From the NCBI RefSeq assembly GCF_008831285.2, contig NC_045148.1, positions 3,350,001-3,414,000 on the forward strand: a stretch of DNA of 64,000 bases, given 5' to 3'. Below the pieces are notes generated by a model. That model saw only the letters and a list, made by a program, of their open reading frames with translations. It searched no databases and was not told the origin of the DNA. Made by a program: the position numbers and the translations under genes. The stretch comes from Nymphaea colorata. Its lineage: Eukaryota; Streptophyta; Magnoliopsida; Nymphaeales; Nymphaeaceae. Below, one piece after another: positions 1-11,559 of this stretch (position 1 is the first letter of the stretch; every line of letters begins with the position of its first letter).

Positions 1-1128
1 GCCAGAGGAAAGTTGATATTCTTGAAAGAGTTTAGAGTCCCCTGTCATGTGGTGAGTGGCTCCACTATCAACAATCCAATCACCAAGAGAAGGGTTACCT
101 TGATCAGTCGAGGCAACGAGGGCTTGGGCTAGCTGAGCCCCTACAGACGTGGAGGACTCCTCAGGGGTAGTAGATAGGTGGCTGATGTACGCCTGTAGCT
201 CCTTGAGTTGAGCAGGGGACAGCTTGGACTTTGCACCATTAGAAGAATTGCTCTGACTGGAATCAGACACAGAAGGGCTACGCTTGCCAGGGGGAGGACG
301 ACCTCTGACCAGTCTCTTCTCGGGATGAAGATCCCAACAGAAGTCCACCGAATGCCCCAACTTGTTGCAATGAGTGCAATGCCGGGCAGGACGCTGCCCA
401 GTCCCAGAGGCACGGCTGACAAAGGCAGAAGGGCCATGACCGGTGTCAAGATGCATCACCTGGCGACGTTGTTCTTCAGACTCAACTCGGGCATATACTT
501 CCTCTATCCCCGGAATCTCATCACCATTAAGAATCTGGCTACGAATAGACTCAAATTCATCCCGCAGGCCTCCCAGAAACAAAAACGTACGGTCCATCCA
601 TTCCTTTTCCCAGTAGAGGGAATGATCTGAACCGCACTTCCACTCATCAGTCACATGATAATCTAGCTCCTCCCATTTGGTCTTCAGGGCAGCATAGAAG
701 GCAGCAACAGACAAATCACCCTGTGTCAGGGAGTAAATACTGCGTTTAATCTGATAGGTGCGCAGATGTCTCTTCTTGCGACCATACATCTTCGCAAGCA
801 TAGTCCACATATCAAAAGAGGTCGGCTTCCGCAGAATGAGGGGCTGGATATCGGAGGACACAGAGCTGATAATCCATACCTTCACTTGGCTGTCCTCCAA
901 CGCCCACGTTGCCCAATGAGGATCAGATTTGATGGGCGCAGGTTTGTCGCCAGTGATGTAAGAGAGACGCCCACGGCTAGTAATCCCAATCTCGAGAGCG
1001 GCAGACCAAGATAGGTAATTGTCCTTGGTCAGACGGATGGAGGTGACCTGGATCGGCACGTTCTCAGTCTTGGAAGCGCTGCCCACGTCAAGAACGACAC
1101 CTTTTTGAGTCCCCATCGCGTCTGCCAT
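1..1128 (-). CDS. Copia gag and start of protease (open to window edge)
   Basis: From ATG at 1128 the frame is open for 376 codons to position 1. It begins MADAMGTQKG. The gag region contains LTKDNYLSWS, ADD-like [10 protein letters not shown] and KWEELDYH motifs. A CX2CX4HX4C zinc knuckle (CTHCNKLGHSVDFC) follows at about residue 253. The retropepsin motif [13 protein letters not shown] lies near residues 353-365, with catalytic DSG present. No stop or frameshift is visible, so this copy may be young. Gag packages element RNA in cytoplasmic particles. The start was chosen because the related Copia-A and Copia-D proteins begin at the equivalent MAAS and MADS methionines. Confidence 0.9.
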   Translation of the reverse strand, partial: MADAMGTQKGVVLDVGSASKTENVPIQVTSIRLTKDNYLSWSAALEIGITSRGRLSYITGDKPAPIKSDPHWATWALEDSQVKVWIISSVSSDIQPLILRKPTSFDMWTMLAKMYGRKKRHLRTYQIKRSIYSLTQGDLSVAAFYAALKTKWEELDYHVTDEWKCGSDHSLYWEKEWMDRTFLFLGGLRDEFESIRSQILNGDEIPGIEEVYARVESEEQRRQVMHLDTGHGPSAFVSRASGTGQRPARHCTHCNKLGHSVDFCWDLHPEKRLVRGRPPPGKRSPSVSDSSQSNSSNGAKSKLSPAQLKELQAYISHLSTTPEESSTSVGAQLAQALVASTDQGNPSLGDWIVDSGATHHMTGDSKLFQEYQLSSG

Positions 1129-1499
1129 CACAAACACGCACACATCAACAAGAGGCACAGCGGCGAGAACTAGGCAGAGGCGACGGGAATGAGGCAGCGG
1201 CTACGGAAGGCAGGCGGCGACGTTCCTGGGCGGCGGGAAAAAACGACGGCGGCGCTGGGAACGATGGACGGCGACGGCGATGGGCAGCGGTGGCGCGGGA
1301 CGGCGGTGGCGCTGAAGTGGGCGACGGCAGTGATGGACAGCGGCAACGCAGCAGAGAACAACCGCGCCGGACGATGGCGGCGCAGCTGGCAGCGCTGGAC
1401 GGCGGCGGCGCAGCAGCGGCAGAGAAAAAAACCGGAGGAAACAGCAGCGGCAAAAAACGGCGGAAACACGACTATCACACCAACGATCTCTCACGCGTT

Positions 1500-1512
1500 G
1501 GCTCTGATACCA
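1500..1512 (-). other. Primer-binding site of Copia-1
   Basis: On the - strand reads TGGTATCAGAGCC directly after the 5' LTR, complementary to the 3' end of plant initiator-methionine tRNA. Confidence 0.9.
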
Positions 1513-1798
1513 TGTAGAAACACACACCAAGATGGAGAGAAAGAGAAGGAACACACAATATACGTGGAAAACCTCAAAGAGAGGTGAAAAACCACGGAGA
1601 AGCTCTAACCTAGGTGCACAACCGCAACCCTAGGAGAGAGAAAATGTTATTCCACTTAATTCAACACTTACACATAAGTGACAATATATAGAGGGAGAGA
1701 GGAGAAGCCGCCTAGGGTACCGAGCCCGCCTCGGTACCCGCGCCCCATAGAACCGGGTCCAGATATGGACCCGGTTCCCACAACAACATATTCTAACA
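1513..1798 (-). repeat. 5' LTR of Copia-1 (286 bp)
   Basis: Bounded by TG...CA: + strand starts TGTAGAAACA, ends ATTCTAACA. It adjoins the primer-binding site at 1512. The 3' LTR is outside the window, so insertion age cannot be judged. Confidence 0.85.
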
Positions 1799-2350
1799 AG
1801 AACAAACAATTTAAGCCTTTGAAAAATCCCAACAGTGAAAGTGATGAAATCATGAAAGAGAAAACAGATGTAATTGAGTGACCAAACTGCAAAACAGTAT
1901 GTATTTGCTGCAAAAACTTGGAGAGGTTAGGAAAGACTAAGAAGAAGAAAGAAAGACTTTGGATAGGAAGAAGAATTTTCTTGACTTGATATCAATTGTA
2001 GATCTTTTTAGGCATACCTTATAGCCTCCGGATGCAACCTAGCTCTGATACCATGTTAGATTTAGGGAAAGAAGCCACCACAATATATGTTTACTGGAAA
2101 GAATTAAGAAAGGAAGAGATAGAAGCACACACTAGTCAGCCAAAATTAGGTGCATGACCTAATTCTATTCAATTGTATGAAGATTTACAAGGCTTTACAT
2201 GGGACAACAATGCACCTAGATTACATAAACAAAGTTCCAACAAAATATCTGTTGGGATTGAGCTTCCCACTTTTATTCCAATGAAATAGCTATGTATAAG
2301 AAAAATGGACGGAGACACTTGGTAGAAAGAAAAGAGCAAAATAGAGCAGC
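1799..2350 (-). mobile_element. Fragment of a second LTR element (LTR plus leader)
   Basis: A second primer-binding site (2041-2053, TGGTATCAGAGCT on the - strand) abuts a TG start at 2054 (TGTTAGATTTAGGG), so 2054 to roughly 2350 is probably a 5' LTR read on the - strand. The 240 bp at 1799-2040 would be its leader, cut by insertion of Copia-1. The far LTR edge is uncertain because it abuts another repetitive block at about 2351. No coding sequence is present. Confidence 0.55.
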
Positions 2351-5276
2351 TGTCACACCCCAACCCTTTTACCTCCAAATAACCTAATTTTTTTGTTAAA
2401 ACGTAAAACGTCGAGATGCGATGGCACAACATTCAAAAGGAGCTATGCACATCAAAAGACAATATGGCAAACATTTCATTATGTAGCAAATTCAGTTCAT
2501 ACAAAGTCACTTCATATTTCTCAATAACACATATGACAAAAGTGCTCCAAAACCACAACATTGATGTCTAACAAAAACAAGACATCATTGACACCAAAAC
2601 ATAACATGCCGGCATGACAATAGACCCAAAATCTCTCCAATAGGATGTGAGTTGAGCCATCTGATCAATCTGCTGTCTCGGGTCTGCCAAAACCTGAAAA
2701 GGTAAACAACAGAAGGTTTAACCTTTGCAGTATGACATCAAACCAAATAAATCTCTAACCCTCTAAGGTAATGGCTCGAATCTGGGATGTAACAAATACA
2801 AAAACATAACACTATCATATCATAAAAGGAGCATACAGTCACATAATTTGTCATGGTAGCCCTCACATATACCACGACATGTAGGGACTACAATTAACAC
2901 GCTCGACGGTCACATTCACTTTATGCATACTCACATCATCCACATTTGTTTCATTTACATTTGCTTTAGTGAATTGACAGCTCATGTGGGTGCAGACAAA
3001 AAAGGTGCACACCACGGGCAACCTACAATCAGGAGACAACCCCCGTGGTGGCCTGAAATGATACAAATCCGTTCACGCTGCAGCGGTAGAGCAATCATCT
3101 ACGTATGTGTGAATTTCAAGGAGAGTTGCTCAGCCTTTCTTAGAACATCCAGGTGGGGAAGGTGGGAGGCAACGCTGCAAGCACATCACACAACGAATCC
3201 TGGGGCTTTGCATCGCTTACGCTCCGAGCAGGCGAGACCAGTGGCGAGGGCGGGACATATCCCAAACATATTGCCATAACCCATTGGCCTTCCATCCATT
3301 ATTCTTTCTTATCATTATGAGAACACATTCACAAAATGATCGGCTAGCACACGAGGTTGGTTCACTTCACGAGTGCACCCATACTTCAACACGCCTTTGT
3401 ACGATGGCTCCACACACAGTCAATACTCTTAGCTAGCTGTCATAACTTTACGGGTACATCGACCCTTGAAATTTATTCAATTGCATCATTGCTCACGGCA
3501 ATGCACACGAAAAATATAACAACATTCACATAAATCAAATATATCAATAACATCATACAAAACTTAGCCGAACCACAGAGAGTAGTCTCGATCCATGAAT
3601 CAGGGTCAAGGAGATACTCGACTCGAGACCTTGCCTAATCTGTCTTAAGCAGTTATAATTGCTAGCATGCACATGCCATTGTGTAGTAATTTAAAAACAA
3701 TCAACCAATCTCCTAATCATTCAATCACATGCTTACATTCATTCAACACAACACAATCATAGGATCCAACGATTCTGAAAAGGATGCACTTTAAATTTGG
3801 CCCCAGGTAGGGATTTGCCTGGAATACTGCTATACCTGTCGTGCGTTGCTAAAATTACCCAAAATCGCCTTGAGCTTCAAATCTTGTCGCTCAAGGTCTA
3901 CTCGACATGCATGGTATACCTACAAAAATATCCAAGTGATAAGTTTTCTACTCGATTCGCTTTAAAATATACACAAGTAAGAAATAGGATCATTGAGGCG
4001 TAGGTCATTGCTTGCAGAGGGTGGCGACAGGTAGTATCGGCCCATCAAGCCCTCCAATAAGTTTCTTCCCAACTCTTTGAGATTGTGACCAAACGATTAA
4101 AACTCAAAACTTCGATTTAACCTATCACCAATACATTTCTCACTTGTTTTCTTAGTTGAGGTGTCTTCCAAGCAATTACATTTCTCAACTTACATACTCT
4201 TTCCCAACAAACGATGTAATATGCACATCAACAATAACATACGTCTCGAGTTCGCTAATGGTTCTAAACCTTCTCAACAACATCAAAATCTCTACCATGC
4301 TTCCTAACCACTTCAAATATTAACCCATCATGCTAAATAGATAATTATATACATTATTAGGGCAAAAGTCCAATAATATTAGGCTTGTTTAGCTGTACTC
4401 ACTTCTCTTTTAGCGTCTTAGCTGCTGAAGTGTCCCCAACAGCCACCTCAAGTGCTCGACTGATCCTCAAGTGGCTAAAATTATATGCTGTCGTTGCCTC
4501 CAACGCCTTCTATTCACTGGTATGAGGGGAAAGACGCGTTCCCTAAGCTGCAATCCAATCCAGAAACATTAAATAGAGTGAGAATGAGCGAAATTGAGAT
4601 CAAGGGAGAGGTCTGCCGTTAGAAGAGGGCATCAATTGTGAGATAGGTGGTTTGGCTGAGGGAGAAACACACACGAGATAGAAGCAGCAATCGGGCGTGG
4701 GAAAAAACAGGCGAGAGGGAGAGTGCAGAGAGACATACGAGAGTGGCAGTGAGAGTGAGAGACGCTGCGAGTGAGAGGAGGCTGGTGGTAGAGAGAAAGT
4801 GCGAGCAGAGGGACGAGAGAGTAGCGAAGGAGGGAAATTGAAGATTAGAGAGAACATAAGAGGGTGTGTGCGATAGAGGGGCAGCCAACAGAAGGGTAGA
4901 GAGGAACAGACGAGGGCTGAGAGCTGGCAGGAGAGAGGGGGATTGAGCAGAGAGAGTGCGAGAGAAATAGACGAGGGGGTGAGAGCTGGCGAGAGAGAGG
5001 GGAAATGAACAAAGAGAAATCGAGACAAAGGGGGAGACAGACAGAGAACGACGAGAGGAAGAGGGATAGAGCTGCGATAGAGTGCGAGAACGAAGGAGGA
5101 GACATAAGAGATAGAGAGAGACGAGACAACTTACCTCAGCGCCGCCGGTCGCCCTTCACCTCCGCCGCCTCTGCACTTCCTTCCGCCTCTTGCTTCTCTG
5201 CGTTGTGCACAACCCAGCAAGAGAGACGAAGAGGGAGAGCCGGCGTCGGGCTTCTCTTCGGGCTGGTGGTCACACA
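2351..5276. repeat. Noncoding block, possibly a long LTR or non-autonomous element
   Basis: About 2.9 kb without credible ORFs. It starts TGTCACACCCC, a start typical of some long plant LTRs, and a CACACA end lies at 5271-5276. 4570-5130 is strongly purine-rich (GAGA tracts), so the ORFs there are composition artefacts. A solo LTR of a Ty3/gypsy element is one possibility, but no convincing target duplication flanks it. The LINE to its right loses its 3' half at this edge. Confidence 0.35.
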
Positions 5277-5299
5277 AGTCATAATCCTTTCAATCTAGC

Positions 5300-6567
5300 C
5301 CTGCTGAAAGCTCAAGCTATCAAGGAAGAACCATGACACTCTATCATAAACTTTAGAGAGGTCTATTTTTAGTGCCACTGCTTCATGACTCCCTTGCATC
5401 AACCATTTCATAACATCCTGTGCCAATAAGAACTGATCATGGATGAGTCGACCCTTCAGGAATGCTACTTGGTTCTAGTCAACAATCCTTGCAAGAATGT
5501 TTTGCATTCTATGGACTATCACCTTAGAGATAATTTTATATATACTATTGTAGAGGGCTATGGGCCTATAGTCCCCTATATTCTCTGCTCCTTGGACCTT
5601 TGGCAGGAGCAAAACATTTGTGTGATTAGTATTGCTGACAATCTTGCCAGTTGAAAAGAAATTACACACAGCCCTGCTAATGACATCTCCTACAATATCC
5701 CACCACTCTTGGAAGAATGGATTGGGTGTACCATCAGGGCCTGCCATGCTGTCATTATCCGGACATAGAACTGCCCTATCCACTTCCTGCTTTGTCATTG
5801 CCACACCCAACCTGAGGTTTTCTTCATCACCGACTTTGGTGCCTTCATTCAGACTATCAAAAGGCTGCTTGTCAGCCGCATCTGGACACAAGAAATTTTC
5901 ATTGTACTTGCTGGCTTCTGAGAGGATGGCAACCTGGTCCTCATAGTGGTTGCCATTAATTACCATGGCATGAACTGTATTTTTTCTCTCCTTGCTCTTT
6001 GCTATGGCTTGGAAGAAGCATGTGTTTTTATCCCCCCTCCCTGAGCCACCTTACTTCTGACTTGCTCCTCCAGAGAACCTCCTCAAGGTGGAGTAGTTGC
6101 TGTACCTCTTGCTCACAAGCACCAGGACATCCTTGTTCCGCTTCTTTCTGTAAAGCTTGCAATTGTTCAATAAGCTTGTTAATATTGTCACTGATATTAC
6201 CGAAAGAAATTGCATTCCATTTGCATAGGGCGGCTTTAACTTGGTCCAATTTGAAAAGAGCTTGAATCATCTGGCAGCTATAGCATCTTTGGGTCCATGC
6301 TCTTGTTACACATTCCTTGCCTTCCTTTACATGGATCCATGGCTTACAAAATCTAAATCTATACTGACTAGGTTTGTCTGCTTTCCTCTTGCTCATAGAA
6401 TCCACTAATGCCTTATGATCTAAGGATGGTCTCGCTAAAGCCTCTGCTCTACAGTCACACTCCATCCTTGCCCACCATTTTGGACTAACGAGGCACCAGT
6501 CTAGTTTACAATGCACCACCGCTTCACCCAGTCTTCTATTAAACAATGTGAATGCGGTGGTCACCAA
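5300..6567 (-). pseudogene. LINE ORF2 fragment: post-endonuclease linker and N-terminal reverse transcriptase
   Basis: Two main frames, 6567-6028 (FNRRLGEAVVHCKLDW, then a coiled, charged linker ending LREGG) and 5966-5475 (EEQVAI-like linker, DSMAGPDGTPNPFF, VLLLPKV, DYRPIALYNSIYKIISK), with a frame break between. A third stretch continues to ~5300 with RLIHDQFLLAQDVM and DLSKVYDRVSW. This is the L1 fingers-palm order. The FADD and later motifs are absent, so no polymerase could be made. Confidence 0.85.
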
Positions 6568-7062
6568 TATCCACTAGATCACAAGTGCTCATGAAAGCAT
6601 TGAGTGCTTTGCAAGATTGCTGAACGAGGGAGCGCTCTATTTTGTCTCCTCTCCATCTCATCGCATTGAAATCTGCTACACAAATGGTAGGAACTCTGCT
6701 GTTTTTTATGATTTCTCCAAGCTCAAGCAAGCAACCCATCCTCTCACGAAGTTTATTAGACATGTAAACACCTGCTGTAACAAAAAAGTCTGCAAAGCAT
6801 AAGAGAAAAAGACTCCAACCATTCTCCTCCAGCCTTCACAATGAAGCTTATTTTGTTTTCACATGCTAAAGACTCTAGCAACACCATCTGCCTGATCAGC
6901 ATTAGATTCCCATTTATCATATTTACACAGCATACTTAGGTTGTGCATAACTATTTCTCTCACCAACGTGTCATATAGAAACAGTAAATGAGGTCTAGCT
7001 CTACTCACTACATCTGCCAAGTCTAAGCCGGTGGCCTCATTGGTGACTCCCTTACATTCCAT
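6539..7062 (-). pseudogene. LINE endonuclease (EEP family) fragments
   Basis: Frame 7062-6859 reads MECKGVTNEATGLDL, then RPHLLFLYDTLV; frame 6763-6539 reads VPTICVADFNAMRW and VDIGDHRIHIV. The ADFNA block resembles the GDFNA motif of apurinic-type endonucleases that nick target DNA for LINE insertion. The frames are offset, so it is inactive. Confidence 0.7.
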
Positions 7063-7072
7063 CTTACTATGA

Positions 7073-7893
7073 TCATTTCTCCATGTGGCTCAGGTTATCC
7101 CCCTTAGCAGCAGGGTTCTCTTCCTTTCCAGCATCCATCTCCCTGTTCCTGTCAGCAGTAGTGTCAAGAGGGTTCTCCTTTCCAATCTTGCCAATCTTGT
7201 TACGGCATTTCCGGCCTACCACCATCCAGCCATTTCCCACTTTCATTATGCTATTTTTCTCCTTCAGAGGCTTGTGACATTGAAACTCTTTGCATTCCGC
7301 TACTCTGTTGTTCTTCACCCTACCTCCACTTTTGCCTGCCGGGCTACCCTTGTCTCGTCTCTTGCTTTGTTCTCCGATGCACAACCGAGCTTGCACTTGC
7401 CACGAAAGCAAAGCCATCGGGTGGAGATATCAGCTCGTTGTCGACATCTAATCCATTTAGACCAGCAAAAGGATTAAAAGGATTATGGCTGGTGCCTTAC
7501 CTCTGTTTGTATATCACCAAAAATTTGGGATTTCAGTTTTTAATCCACTATTTCTTTAGGGCTTAAAAAATGAACCTATAATCAACTCCAGGTCTGCCTC
7601 CACCACCGTACAAGCCCACTACTGCCACATATCTGAATGGAGAGTCATTCATTCCACCTCATTCGGACGAGGCCTTCTGATGGGTCTTCTGCTCCCTGAT
7701 CAATCCCCATCTCTGGGATGTCCTTCATCCTCGGCTTCTTAGATTCTTCGACTATGTCCACCTAGGAGAGCCTGAAGCTTGCTCCCTCCAGCCCTCACTT
7801 ATCCAGTGGCCATGGATTATCTTCGGTCATCCAGCTAGGGTTTTCCTCGGGAGCATCCACCATGTTGCACTCCATTCCTTGGGGATCAGGCAT
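7073..7893 (-). pseudogene. LINE upstream region, decayed
   Basis: A 114-codon frame (7417-7073) rich in Lys, Arg and Gly, and a short frame opening at 7893 (MPDPQGMECNMVDAPEENPS) that stops after ~32 codons. Position upstream of the endonuclease fits ORF1 or a 5' region. No clear zinc finger is visible. Confidence 0.45.
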
Positions 7894-8229
7894 TTTTTAC
7901 TTTTACATAAAAGTTAGAATCATATCCATACAATCACCTTTGTAATGCGAGAGATTGCATCAGAACTGAATCCAGATTAAGCATGTCTTGCCAAGCTGAA
8001 TGAGCTGTAATTTTCTTTCTCAAACTAATTTTTTAAGGTTAAACTTTTTGTTTTTGCTTGAGGATTCTTTGGTATTGATCTACGTCACATAAACATGGAT
8101 CTTCCCTGCCTTGCTTTTTGACACATAAGTCAGAAGAGGGAAGTGTACACCTCTCTAACCCTCTTTCCATTTGGCATGAGTCTGGAGGCTAAATGGCCTT
8201 ATACTTGTTTCATAGCTAATGATGTGCAA
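7894..8229 (+). other. Host intron, nothing recognised
   Basis: AT-rich sequence between the LINE and hAT copy 1. No ORF, splice-bounded exon or repeat was recognised. Its last 8 bases are the hAT target duplication. Confidence 0.6.
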
Positions 8230-8320
8230 CAATGTTGTAAAACGCGTATCGTAAGTCGTATCGGTCGGGCTTTAAGATACGCCGTATCCTAACGTATCGT
8301 AACCGTATCGTAAATTTTTT
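8230..8320. repeat. Terminal and subterminal repeats, transposase-3' end of hAT copy 1
   Basis: The terminal CAATGTTGTAAAACGCG is followed by several CGTATCGTAA units in alternating order. Copy 2 has one extra 11 bp unit in the matching array (23399-23450). Confidence 0.8.
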
Positions 8321-8657
8321 TTAAAAATTATTAATAAATCAGAAAAAATTTAAAAAAAATTCTGAAAATTCATAAAAAAATCAGAAAAAATAAAAAATAA
8401 TAAATTGTTCATAGAAAACATGTTTGAGATAATGATAGACTTATTATTGCTATAAACTTACGCATTCATCATTCATAAACATCAAAATTCATAACAATAA
8501 TACAATATCATTCAACAAAGCATAAGGCCATAAGCCATAAAGTCATAAAGTCATAAAACATTCAATCAAGTGTTCAACAACCATAGATTCATAACTCTTA
8601 AGTTTTTGTTACATATAAAATGAAAGCACTCTTGACTTGACTCTCATTCATGATTCA

Positions 8658-11196
8658 TCATTCATAATCTTCATCATCTTCATCTTCATCTTCTTCTTCT
8701 TCTTCATCGTCAAGAATTGGAAGATCTTCACCAACATATTCAGCACCAGCACCAGCAGTAGCAGACTCTCCTTCATCAACAAAGCCTTCTGTTGCTTCAG
8801 CTTCAAGGTTGAAGCATTCAAGATCTTCATCATCAAATATTGTAGCTGGTTATTCTTCAATCCATGGCTCTAGATCGTCAAAATTTTCCAAGCTGATAGG
8901 ATCGAACTGAGGTGTGTGCTTCCTTGCTAATGATTTTTCTAATTCTCTACATTAAATAAGAGAAAATTTGTTAGTATATAATTTCATATAAATATATTGT
9001 ACAAAAAATGTAAACATTAATTAAGCTATATGCCTATATTACCTTTGTTTCAACCTCATATTATATCAAACAAAGACAAGGTCATTTAACCTTTTATGTT
9101 CGAGCCTATTCCTTTTTTTGCTATGGATATGTTGGAACTTGGAACACACTCCAGTTCCTTTCGCATCCACTAGCACTGTATGTCTGGCTGAGGACTTTGA
9201 CTGCAAAACGTGCTAGGTTTGGACAATCAAACCCATACCTATTCCACCACAAATCTAAACAAAAATATAACAAATCAATGTGAAAGTTTTAAAAGAATCA
9301 AATGTAACAAATGCAAAGTAAATTAAAAATTTCTATGTATTTACCTGGACGCATCGTTGTCCTGGCTCGAACGGCGGCAGGTAGTCCCATGTTCCGAAAA
9401 CAACTATCATATAGATCCAACTCATTGTGCACAGCATCTTGTTCTGTAGAATCTTCCACTAACACATTAATACAATCTAACAAACCATGCATGACTTCTC
9501 TGTCCTTCTTAAATGTATGAGAAAATCTAATTGCAGGATTTAGATAATAAGTTGTTGCATGAAGAGGTTGACGAAGCTGTCTAGTCCACCTTTTATCTAT
9601 AATCTTCCATATGGGCATATATAACTTTTTCTTCTCCTTTAAGTTGTCTCGAATTGCCTCTTTTGCTTTGTCCATAGCCTCATATAAGTATCCTATGGAA
9701 GGTCTGTCCTCGCTGTCAGCCAACCTGAGAACCTTAACTAATGGAACACAAACCATCAATAGCTTCACACATGATTCCCAAAATACGTTATTGAATATAA
9801 TATCCACAACTAAAGAAGCATTTCTTTTATGAGCATGTGGATATGCAGCCCATTCTTCACTAGCAAACATCTGTCTCAAAGGAGTTCTTTGTTTCACCAC
9901 ACTCTGCACAGTCAATACATTTGTAGCAAATCTAGTTTGTGCAGGTCGTATTAATTCAACTCCTTTTGTAAATTTTCTCATCAAACTCAATACATATGCA
10001 TGATTATAGATAAATTTTGTTACCTCTTGACATTGGTCAATGGCTGATTTCATATCATGCATCTCATTAAGATCTTGAAGCATTAGATTAACACAATGAG
10101 TGACACATGGACTCCAATAAAATGTTCTATACTTTTGAAATAACAAATCTCCTGCAGCTCTATAATTTGCAGCATTATCTGTAATAAACTGTACAATGTT
10201 TGCAGGTCCAACTTCTTGTACGACATTATCAAAAACATTGAATAAAATCTCAGCAGTCTTAGGAATATCAGACAAGTCAAGAGATTTCGAGAACATTGTA
10301 CCTTTAGGAAAATAAACAAGAAAATTTACAAGTGTTCTTGACCTTGTATCAGTCCAACCATCTGACATAATGGAGCAACCTGTTTCCTTCCAACATAATT
10401 TCAACTCATCGCAATGCTCAGACACTTCTTTGACTGTATCCTGAAGAATTTTGCCCCTCAACTGATGATATGATGGCATTTTGAATCCGGGGCCTATAGA
10501 AGCAATTGCATCTGCCATGGCTTGGAATTGAAAAGAATTAGCTGCATTAAATGGAATACATGCATCATAAAACCATTTCCCTACCTGCTTTTGTGCATGA
10601 TATAACATATCTTTAGATGTCATAGCAGCATGAATCTGCGGCTGACCACCTGGGCTGGTATATGGGGGGAAAACACTCTTAATAGAGCCAACACTAGACC
10701 TACCATTAGGAACTTTACCACTAGGTGGTCGCATACCACGCCTGGCCCTAATATCTGTTGTGCCTCTTCTCTTCCTTCCCGTTAGGCCAGATCGACCTCC
10801 TTCATACATAATCCCTTTTCCTCTACGATCTCTACCTCTTGAGGTCTCCAAATCTGTTCTTAGACTGCTATCGTCTTCATCATCACATTCATAAGCTTCT
10901 TCCTCTTCTTCTTCATCTTCCAAAGACACATTATAGCCTATATCTGCATCTTCAATTTCTTTTTGTATTTTCTTTTGACGTAAAGCATGAAGCATATCTA
11001 AACATTGTTGATGCACAAATGGAGGCAAAGGTTTGTTTGGTCCTCCAACACAAGGAGACGCATCTTTGGAGGTCCCTGCCAAATGGTGTTTCATTCTAAT
11101 AATCCCTCCTGAAAATGTATTCCCACAGAAGCCACATTTGAGTTTCAAACGGTTATTCTCCTTCACCCTTTCGCACCATTGCCATGTAGGATCCAT
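8658..11196 (-). pseudogene. hAT transposase, copy 1 (exon 1 intact, exons 2 and 3 broken)
   Basis: Exon 1 (11196-9345) is open: BED-type zinc finger (C21, C24, H37/H38), an acidic stretch at ~92-113, then the RNase H-like core with SDGWTD (D279) and ITDNAAN (D340), the presumed first two catalytic acids. Donor gtaaat at 9344; exon 2 (9254-9043) carries SGCERNWS, with the presumed third acid, and the hATC dimerisation region; exon 3 (8946-8658) is an acidic tail. Lesions: a 7 bp insertion in exon 2 just after the CERNWS block, a CGA to TGA stop in exon 2 and a GAA to TAA stop in exon 3, relative to copy 2. It could still yield an N-terminal DNA-binding fragment. Confidence 0.9.
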
Positions 11197-11559
11197 ATCT
11201 TCAAAAACAAAAAAAAACGAAATCCTATGGTAAACTTAATGAAAAACACTCGAAGTCTTCCAATCTACGATTATACGGTAAAAAATTAAGAATACATGGT
11301 AAGAACATGAGATTTCATACCTTACGAAGAAGAAATGTCTGAAATGAAGAAAACCCCTTTCCTTCCCACGAAAATCAAGCACCCACGCACAAATCGACCA
11401 CTTAATCTTCGATTTGACGATGAAAATCAAGTTTTTCACGGTGAAAATGAACGATCGCCCTCCCTCACGGCACTATCCAAGCGTTAGAAATGAAGAACGG
11501 AAGAAAAATTTCAAAAAGAAGCCGAATAAGTAGGTCTCGGGCCCCCTTTTGCGTTTTTA

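Larger units (their letters stand above)
1..1798 (-). mobile_element. Copia LTR retrotransposon, 5' part (Copia-1)
   Basis: Read on the - strand: 5' LTR (1798 to 1513), initiator-Met primer-binding site (1512 to 1500), a GC-rich ~370 bp leader, then a gag frame that runs off the left window edge. It belongs to the same group as Copia-A and Copia-D, judged by the gag sequence. Its LTR edge is followed by agaac at 1799-1803; the partner target duplication would lie off the window. It appears to have inserted into the leader of another LTR element (1799-~2350). Confidence 0.9.
5290..7893 (-). mobile_element. LINE (L1-type non-LTR retrotransposon), broken and 3'-truncated
   Basis: Read on the - strand from a possible start near 7893: a decayed N-terminal region, an endonuclease-like region (7062 to ~6540, with VADFNAM), a linker (6567-6028), then the front of the reverse transcriptase (from ~5966). 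RT motifs are GPDGTPNPFFQEWW, NVLLLPKVQGAENIGDYRPI, SKVIVHRMQ and, near 5330-5400, KIDLSKVYDRVSW. The sequence ends before the FADD catalytic block, so RT palm, C-terminus and poly(A) tail are missing. Several frame changes and stops mark it as dead. Confidence 0.85.

Noticed and set aside
208-630. 140-codon + strand ORF
   Set aside because: It is the antisense shadow of the Copia-1 gag frame, which has the zinc knuckle and DSGA motifs.
1145-1587. Several overlapping ORFs on both strands
   Set aside because: GC-rich, repetitive Copia leader; frames are open through composition and have no family motif.
4600-5129. ORFs rich in Ser/Leu/Arg in the purine-rich stretch
   Set aside because: Low-complexity GA repeats keep many frames open; no domain.
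8637-8873. Antisense ORFs over the hAT acidic tail
   Set aside because: Shadows of the GAA/GAT-rich transposase exon 3.
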